NCBI GenBank assembly: GCA_949126835.1
Contig: OX421500.1
Span: 24,308,731-24,372,730 of the forward strand
DNA length: 64,000 nucleotides
Reading direction: 5' to 3'
Source: Anisus vortex
Taxonomy: Eukaryota > Mollusca > Gastropoda > Planorbidae
A program made the translations under genes and the position numbers. Below the pieces are notes generated by a model. That model ran no database searches. It was not told where the DNA came from and saw nothing but the letters and a program-made list of their open reading frames with translations. Below, piece by piece: positions 56,184 through 64,000 of this stretch. Every line of letters begins with the position of its first letter. Within the stretch, counting starts at the first letter, position 1.

Positions 56184-56264
56184 TTAACCCTTACAGTCCC
56201 GGGCGCGTATATAGCGGAACTGAAGGCAGCATAGATAGAAGTAGGTTGGTACGGGAAGGGTTAA
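56184..56264. mobile_element. 81-bp TTAA-flanked foldback, piggyBac-like
   Basis: TTAACCCTTACAGTCCCG at the left and CGGGAAGGGTTAA at the right. The ends are imperfect inverses and the TTAA sites are perfect. TTAA followed by CCCTT is the piggyBac end signature. Confidence 0.5.
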
Positions 56265-58033
56265 AAACTAATTATTTTAATATTCTAATAATTAATGATA
56301 TAAAGAACAACAACCCCAACATTTTCACAAAGTGAATTTTTTTTCGAAAATTTTTACGACAAATATCTCCTTCCAGAATGGCAGGAGATGATCCGAAAGT
56401 AAAGAAAACTTAATTGTAGACTTAAGGAATCATATTCTGCTATCTTTCTTTTTGATTTAACACATATAACGAGAGTTAGGCCAAGTGGTTGCTCAAAGGA
56501 CTGGTTGCGAGAGTGGCAATTTACACTATATGTAACATCATGCTTAATTTTTTATTCTTTTTAATACGTAATTAGACTATGTCTTTGTTATTTTAAATTC
56601 AAATGTTTTTTAAAGCACCGCTTATGTTTAATATAATATTTTAAACTGCTTTAATTTACTTGACTTATAAGTATTTACAGTTTGTTTTATACACATTGGA
56701 AATCTATCATTTTTAAGAAGATGTTTATATTATTTAAGTTTTACTTTTTAGTATTTTAATAATGGTGTGAAATATTTATTTTTAGAAACTCTAATTTGAT
56801 ACCTTACTTAAAATGATCATCTGAACGTTCCAAATCTTTGGGTAGCTTCTTTTAAGTAGATACTTACTTTTATATGTTATCTAATATATTGTTTTTTTTT
56901 TTGCCAAACTGTTTTAATCATTTTAATACACAAGTTGGTATTTTTTATTGAAATGAAATTTTTAATGTTTTTTTTTAATGTATTGCTAATGTTTAATGTC
57001 AAATTATGTACATTGCTCTTAATTACTGAGCAATAAAGTGCACTATATTCTAATCTACCATCTAGCTAACTATCTATCTAGCTACTAGAGAAATTTTAGA
57101 CTAGAACCTTATAGTAATAGAGCTGTTTTGGCAAGTGACATATAAAATAAATCTAAAGAATGGGAAGTTGACATGCTATTTTTACTTAACTTCTGTGAGC
57201 AACAATAGACTTGATTGAATCCCAAGTACAAATGGGAAGGTGTACCAATGAGCAATCTGAAATTAGAAGTTGTAAAGATCTACCAATAAACATCAGTGGC
57301 ATAGCCAGGTTTGCAAGGTGGGGTAAATAGTCCACAGGGGGTGGAAGCAAATAGTAAATAGTGCAAGATGTAGTGGGGTAAAAAGTACTAAAATAAAGTC
57401 TGGACCGTAGGGAATAATTAGTAAAATAATGGCTGGGACTGGAGGTATGCATAGCAGGAAGTAGGTCAGTACTTTTTGGGTTAAAAAGTAAGCTTGTGTC
57501 ATAATTCTAATTATCGTTTATCCTCATAGTAAATCCCCATAGGAGCATAGGGCCGAAACTTTTTCATCGTTCTTGGGATTGGGAGGCTCCCTTTAGAAAT
57601 TAAATACTTTATTACTTTATTGTGTCCATGATGTGATCGTTGACATGACATTTAATTTTTACTCGTGCGAATCGGACACGATTCTTTTAAAATATTTCAG
57701 AACCCAAAAACTCGCAGGTATAAGATAACTTTGAACTGTATAAATCCATAAGAAACGAGGCAGACAGGTGGTACAGGTGTTATATGAGCATCCTCGTCTC
57801 GTGCATCAAAGGAGAGAGATTCAATGTATCAAAATTAGGACAAACCCGAGAAGGTAATAATAAAAACTGTAACCGGAGAAACTTCGGAGAAACCCTCGTC
57901 AAAATGAAAAGTAAAAAGAATATTTTAATTAACAAAGTTCACGAGTGTCTAAACAATTATTAACAATAAGCATAAATAATCGATCTCCTTCCCCCTACCC
58001 TTTCTCTGTTTTCCAAATATATTGATGATTGGG
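56265..58033. other. AT-rich region, no gene seen
   Basis: Holds T-rich runs and phrases also found near 27,650-27,860 (TTTACACATTGG, AAGATGTTTA.ATTATTT), so part is a decayed duplicate. Minus-strand frames of 69-88 codons at 57,186-57,502 overlap each other and show no motif. Confidence 0.4.
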
Positions 58034-58491
58034 TTAAAGACCAAGTGAAGAGGTTTTTCTCAAAGGAACGAGATTTGGAATAGCCTCATACGGCAGTGAC
58101 GTATCACAAGGGAAATAAATAAATAAAAATAGACGCTATAAATCTATATTTAACCATTTTGTTAAAAATAAGAACCGGGAAAAGATTCAAAACATGTGGC
58201 AATAGATTCAAAACACGTGACAATATTCATTTTTCCTAGTCGGAATCCTTTATGTTACGTCACTTTCCTATATTGCCGGAAATAAAAACATCTCAAATGG
58301 CTACGAGATTTGGAGTATTCCTCCGAAAAACACACACATTTAATTGCAAATATTGAACTAATTACTTAAAATTTATCTTTGATATTTTGTATAAATGTTT
58401 TTTATTAACATTCAGATACTGAATACACTATTTACTATCAAAATCAAATGTTAACTCAGTTTTGATAAAAAGCTCTTCACTTGGTCTTTAA
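58034..58491. mobile_element. TTAA-flanked MITE, about 450 bp
   Basis: TTAA (58,034) is followed by AGACCAAGTGAAGAG and TTTTT.TCAAA; the inverse sequence with CTCTTCACTTGGTCT precedes TTAA at 58,488-58,491. The terminal repeats extend about 28 bp with two mismatches. No coding capacity. The superfamily could be piggyBac or Kolobok. Confidence 0.75.
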
Positions 58492-59640
58492 AGTTTAATG
58501 TTTTAATTATGTTGGTTTTAATATGAGGCGTGAGGAAAAATTGCATTAGGGGTAGAAGGTGTTTTTATTATTTTTTACAATAAAGAGCTCATACGTCTTG
58601 GTATGTTAGACTTAGCTAGCGCTGTTTGAGTGTGACGATAAGCGAGTAAGTTTATTAAAATTATTGTAGGCCTAAATATAAATTGTCAGGAAAATTTGGG
58701 GGTGGAATTAGAACTCATGTGGCCAAGCGAACCAACTTATCAGAAAATTGAAAACAAATGCCAACAATTATATTGATATAATAAAGTCTTTGCACACAAT
58801 TTTCTGGGACATTAATTAGGGAAGGAGTGAAAAAGGAGGGGGGGCGCAAAAGAAGGCCAGACTGAAAAAGAAGGTAGCCTATATAAAAGACTACAGACTA
58901 TAATTTTTCAACTATTTTTTAAATCTATTTTGTGTGTAAAATAAAACTAGATCTAACCGGTGTGAGAAGTGGTCGTGTCTATTGGTCTAATTGTTCTTTA
59001 ATACAATTAAAACAATCACACAAAAAGAAGAATAATACACGTGTAGGCTACTCAATATAAGGTATATTGATAAAAAGTAATTTTGCTATTATATCGAATG
59101 AATGGATAACGTGTATGAAATCATATTCTTTTAAAGATTGATTATACATGTAATAATATATTGAGATTAATTACGGAACATATGAAATTTTAAGACAATG
59201 GTTCTACAAATAGGCGAATAAACACATTTTGTAAACAAGTCGTTGTTATTGTGTTTTTGCTTTTTGAAATAAAGAACGCATTTTATTAATATCTAAATAT
59301 ATAAACAATAATGAAAAGATATCTTGGCTGTGGGAAAATGAGATTCACGTGTTATCAAGCAAAATGTGTTGTAGCAATAGAACAGGTGAGTAGAGTTCAC
59401 TTCAAGGAGAGAAATGTGCTGATTGGCTAAGAGGCGTAAACAACAAATCTGATTCAACACATTACTTTACATTTAACAAAAAATCAGTGTGTCTGTGTTG
59501 ATGACGTCGTAAGCTTGCTTGCAATAGTGTGTGTTCCTTTTAACCCTTTCAGAAACCACAGTTAGTTAGACCTAAATAAATAATATATAAAATCCCAGAT
59601 GTGTAGCCTTTGAGTAGAAGACTGGGTGAATGTTGTAAAG
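58492..59640. other. AT-rich region, no gene seen
   Basis: Only short frames. TTAACCCTTTCAGAAACC at 59,539 resembles a piggyBac-like end but has no partner nearby. Confidence 0.4.
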
Positions 59641-60914
59641 GGGACGTCCATTTATTACGTCAACAATTTTTATACAATGTTTACCTCCTCACTCCCCTTG
59701 TCAACAATTGTCAAACTTTCAGAGTACCCCCCCTGCCAATACAATTATGTCAACAATTGTTTCCCCCCCCCCCTCCATAATATGGTAGCTAACACAATAT
59801 TATTTTATACACTGGCTTTTATGTTTAAAATATAATTTAGATTGAAAAGTATATCATTATTTTTTTAACTTGTTTAGCAGATTTCAATTTGACTATAACT
59901 CTTAAAGGCGTAGCCATGAGTGGAGAGTGTAACAATGTGCCTCTAAGCCGAGGATTTTAACAATATTCCTTTTTCTTTTTGCTTATTTTTATAGAATTTT
60001 ATAATTAATTAAATTTAATGTTTCATTATTGGTTTTTTAGACAATGTTAGTTTTTCAATAGTTTATGAAGGAAACTGTGCACCAGTTGTAGGCTAAATTC
60101 TATTTCCACTGTATGTTCACTTTTCCCACTTGCATTATTTCAATCACTTTACACAAAGCGTTGCCTTCCATCTCCCCTACTTCTATATCTCCTACCTTGC
60201 AATCCTGGCTACGCCAATCATAATTATACATTTTTTCTCAAAAGAGACTTAATTATAAATTAATACTTAGGCTAATATTTGAAATTGTCAATAAAATAAA
60301 TATATTTAAACGACATAATTTTAGCGTTTCACCTATCATAAAGTTGTTAGTATAAAATCTCCTGCCGTGCACTAGATATCCTCATAAACACATATTATTT
60401 ACACAATCCCCCAATGCTTCACCAGCCCTATGATCAGTTTGGTCTGAATGGTACCTACTACACCACTTGCATTACTCCCTTGGCACCCCCTTCACCACTT
60501 GAACTACCCCCCTTTGCACCCCATACAACACTTGCAATGCACCCATTGGCACACCCTTCACCACTTGCACTACCTCTTGGCACCCCTCATCAATAGTCCC
60601 CCCTTGTTTGTATTTCTTTCAGTTCGGAATAGAGAGATCTTTAGGCCACGAAGTTGGCGATTTAATTTAAGCATAAACTATTATTAAATGATAGGCTGTA
60701 GATGGCTGAATGCGTGTATATCATTAAAACGCACGACTATTTTCCAGTTTTTTTAATTTATAAATTTTATTATAAAAAGTAACATTCTTTACGACAATTT
60801 TTCTCGACTCCCCCCCCCCCCTTCCTATTCCCTCCCGCATGTCAACAATTGTCAAACTTTTTCAGATCCCCCCCCCACCCCACTATTTTTACTGACATAA
60901 TAAATGGACGTCCC
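59641..60914. mobile_element. 1.27-kb inverted-repeat element
   Basis: GGGACGTCCATTTATTACGT plus CA at 59,641 is inverted at 60,893-60,914 with one mismatch in 22. Next to the ends, TGTCAACAATTGTCAAAC is repeated in direct orientation (59,699 and 60,841) and followed by C runs. A C-rich patch at 60,400-60,600 has TTGGCACCCC.TTCACCACTTG units; frames of 60-79 codons there are low complexity. No transposase. Confidence 0.65.
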
Positions 60915-61138
60915 ATTGGAGACTGACATAATAAATGGACGTCCCATTGGAGACTGACATAATAAATGGACGTCCCATTGGAGACTGACATAATAAATGG
61001 ACGTCCCATTGGAGACTGACATAATAAATGGACGTCCCATTGGAGACTGACATAATAAATGGACGTCCCATTGGAGACTGACATAATAAATGGACGTCCC
61101 ATTGGAGACTGACATAATTAATGGACGTCCCATTGGAG
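60891..61138. repeat. 31-bp minisatellite, exactly 8 copies
   Basis: The unit ACTGACATAATAAATGGACG plus TCCCATTGGAG is repeated 8 times over 248 bp with essentially one substitution (ATTAATGG in the last copy). The first 22 bases are the right inverted terminus of the element at 59,641-60,914, so the terminus was amplified. Three overlapping minus-strand frames are periodic artefacts (31 is not a multiple of 3, giving all three frames). Confidence 0.95.
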
Positions 61139-61160
61139 ACTGTGTTACTAATACCATCGA

Positions 61161-61250
61161 CATATACGTTTTCAGATGGTCTATGGCGACCCCCACGAAA
61201 TGGTCGTTCGACCCCCAAGTGGGTCGCAACCCACAAACTGGGAACCGCTG
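61161..61250 (-). mobile_element. hAT terminus, SPIN-like
   Basis: Read on the minus strand it starts CAGCGGTTCCCAGTTTGTGG, then GTTGCGACCC, TTGGGGGTCGAACGACCATT, GGGGGTCGCCATAGACCATC and GAAAACGTATATG. From memory this order matches the end of the SPIN family of hAT transposons, with changes. Similarity stops after about 90 bp where the 31-bp array region begins. Confidence 0.65.
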
Positions 61251-61859
61251 GCATACAGTGGACCTCCCTGATCAATTGAAAAAAGAAAAGAAGCGAGACT
61301 ACCGATATTGGAATTAATTATATTATTATCTGGTTGCCTCCCTTAGATTGTTAATTCCATTCTTAAAAATAGCCTATTTGTGTATAGGAAGCTTTGTCGG
61401 GAATTTTTTTTTAATGTTATTTCTTCAAATTATGAAATAAAAAAAATTTAAGTTATGAAGAATTTGAAAATATAAAATTTTATAAATGACATGAATACAT
61501 GTTCTAATTGTTAACAAAAAAAAAACAATGAAATAAATACAATCTGGCCACTGCCAGCTTTAATTTAAACAAAGAAATGCAATACTAAATAATAATAAAA
61601 GCAAATAAAACATTAGATTCTAACAATAATTATCAGTAACGAGCGTACGATACATCTGATTGTTTATAAGTAAGAATATATAAACAAGAATGTGACGTAT
61701 TATGTAGGACTGAATATATCTCCTTAGTAATGTAAAATATTGAAAGTCTGTCGATTGGGTAGACACGTTAGTCGTATAGGGAAATTCTTTAATCAAACCA
61801 TTAACCAACATCAGGGATATGTGTACCCTATTTAATTATTTAATGTTTTGATATAGACA
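61251..61859. other. AT-rich region, no gene seen
   Basis: A/T runs and short frames only. Confidence 0.4.
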
Positions 61860-62342
<483 letters not shown>

Positions 62343-62948
62343 TAAATCTGATCGCTGGTTTCATTAAATATATTAATATCTTACTGTTAGATGTGTAACT
62401 ATTTATTCAGGAACTATATGGGTGATTTAAGTGTAATCTATGTTCTATAACCGTCCATTTCATTGAGTTGTGTGTGTGTAAGACCAAAGTTGGTCGACAA
62501 TTTAGCTTGATAATTAAATTGTAGTCTACAACTATTGTAATATTATTCATAACTATCGTAATAATTATTTCTCTTTTGTATTTCATATATAAGATCAGAT
62601 AAGATTTCTTTATTGATCCAAACAAATGGCAATTTGTCTTGATTACAGATGTTTTGTCCTTCAGCATATTTTAAACAAAATACAATAATTATTTGTAATT
62701 TGTATACAAGCACAGAAATATACTATAAAAAATAGACAAGCGCACACACAAACACAATTTATCATGCAAGAAAAAGTTCATTAATAGTCAGCTATTGTAT
62801 TCTGGCTGACTGACGTCTTGACGATATATTTCTTGTTGAGTATGGTAGATAGTATGGCCGGAGGCTGACGCACAATAATTCTTCGTCTGGTGTGCATATT
62901 CTTCTTTTGGTGCAATGCAATTGGTATTGCAATATTGTTTCTTTATAT
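62343..62948. other. Mostly unassigned; possible LINE 3' end remnant
   Basis: GATAAGATTTCTTTATTGAT plus CCAAACAAATGGCAATTTGTC at 62,597-62,640 resembles a common 3' end of animal LINE/SINE elements (TTTATTGATCC...GGAAATT). The rest is unrecognised. Confidence 0.35.
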
Positions 62949-63150
62949 AGACAGCCAGCCATCCAACTTTACCAACTGTCACTGTTGACTGTCTGAACAG
63001 ATAGACAGCCAGCCATCCAACTTTACCAACTGCCACTGTTGACTGTCTGAACAGATAGACAGCCAGCCATCCAACTTTACCAGCTGCCATTGTTGACTGT
63101 CTGAACAGATAGACAGCCAGCCATCCAACTTTACCAACTGCCACTGTTGA
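62949..63150. repeat. 54-bp minisatellite, about 3.7 copies
   Basis: The unit starts AGACAGCCAGCCATCCAACT and ends GACTGTCTGAACAGAT; copies are almost identical. As 54 is 18 codons, minus-strand frames with GKVGWLAVYLFRQST repeats arise. There is no independent sign of translation. Confidence 0.93.
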
Positions 63151-64000
63151 TGGTTCTGTCTGAGCGAAGCAGATAAAATGTGCATTACTCTATTGTCAAA
63201 AATGTTAATTGCTAAGAGTGTTTTCCTTAGTGTGTGTGTATGTAAAGTTGCCTACTGTAACCAGTTTTAACTATTATTGACCCAGTCATCAATGTAAAGA
63301 AATTTTATGACCTTAAGAAAACTGTATGCAATTCATAAATATACACAGACAAGTACAATCAAAATATAATCTTAAAAACTTGTACACTGACCTATATATT
63401 GATGTATCCATTGTCCTGATATTATGAACGTTGTTGAGAACCCCTGTTATTTTTACACAGTTCAGTGATCCAATGCGAATTTGTCTTTTGGTTATTTTGA
63501 TACAGTACACAATTAATTTAGTCTAAACTAACATATCATACTATTATTATAATTATTATTTAATAATAGGTTTTCTGTTGATAATAATAGTTTAAAATGT
63601 AAAAGTATTTTTTTTTTCTTTCATTTCAGTCGTAGGTAGTTTATCTGTTCATTTCCTTTTTTTTTTCTTTTGATAATGAGTGATAGTCTAATTAGACCAA
63701 TCATTTGACACTTGTTTTTTTAAATGTTTTAAATAATGTGCAGATTTATTGGCACAGCTCCACTACATACATGCATAAACAAACATACGTACATACACAC
63801 ACACAGACGTCAAGTCCATCTTGAGATTTTTACTACTGAAAAACAGAAAGTTGGAGGAACTCTTTAGCAATGAGTCTAATAAAGAGATCACGTTATACTG
63901 CCTTGTCGGCAAAATCCGTTTTGTTTGGTTGAGCTGCGTGAGTCAGTGAGAGGCAAATATTTCAATTTTATTTAGTTTGATATATTTTTATGGTTATGAT
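63151..64000. other. AT-rich end of the window, no gene seen
   Basis: T runs, a short CATACA/ACACAC tract near 63,765-63,805, and no coding signal. Confidence 0.4.

Noticed and set aside
54446..56264. Host gene candidate between 54.4 and 56.3 kb
   Set aside because: Only LINE 3' ends and short overlapping frames are visible; no exon-like conserved motif was found.

Overview
This is an AT-rich eukaryotic (animal) window made almost entirely of transposable elements, their relics, and tandem repeats. I found no convincing single-copy host gene and no intact tRNA or rRNA gene. The mix (a Gmr1-like Ty3/gypsy element, CR1/L2-like LINEs, a tRNA-derived SINE, many hAT relics, Helitron-like units, and satellites spawned from mobile elements) suits an invertebrate, most plausibly a mollusc such as a gastropod. 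The organism is inference; no host gene is present to test it.

Layout. 0-8 kb: a decayed macro-repeat in several copies, with minisatellites of 23, 22, 26 and 21 bp, a 5'-truncated LINE inserted in one macro-repeat copy, and a piece of a long LTR. 8.9-11.3 kb: a 42-bp satellite. 11.6-19.2 kb: a solo LTR, then a decayed Ty3/gypsy pol gene whose reverse-transcriptase motif region has itself been amplified into a 62-bp satellite. Two further solo LTRs with flanking duplications sit inside that satellite. 19.3-33.6 kb: several copies of a decayed hAT element with ZNF862/KIAA1586-like transposase motifs, interrupted by an 18-bp satellite, a second hAT element (zinc-finger transposase, frameshifted), a very homogeneous 66-bp satellite, a SINE, a 25-bp satellite and a tandem trimer of a mariner-like MITE. 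33.6-40.3 kb: head-to-tail Helitron-like units, one of them split by a 4.57-kb inverted-repeat element that entered a TTAA site and carries a degenerate THAP motif (Kolobok-like). 40.4-43.1 kb: mixed repeats.

43,119-53,278 is the centrepiece: a full-length LTR retrotransposon with LTRs of 527 and 531 bp, a CTTAT target duplication, a tRNA-Leu-type primer binding site and a polypurine tract. Its domain order is gag, protease, integrase, reverse transcriptase, RNase H. Integrase before reverse transcriptase is the copia-like order found in Gmr1-type Ty3/gypsy elements. A LINE has inserted in the opposite direction inside the RT domain just upstream of the YVDD motif, and several frameshifts are present, so the copy is dead.

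53.3-64 kb: a duplicated flank of the retrotransposon region, LINE 3' ends, TTAA-flanked MITEs, an element whose terminal inverted repeat has become an exact 8 x 31-bp minisatellite, a SPIN-like hAT terminus, a GATA microsatellite and a 54-bp minisatellite. Most open frames over the satellites are artefacts of periods divisible by three. The general theme is nested insertion combined with repeated birth of satellites from transposon fragments.
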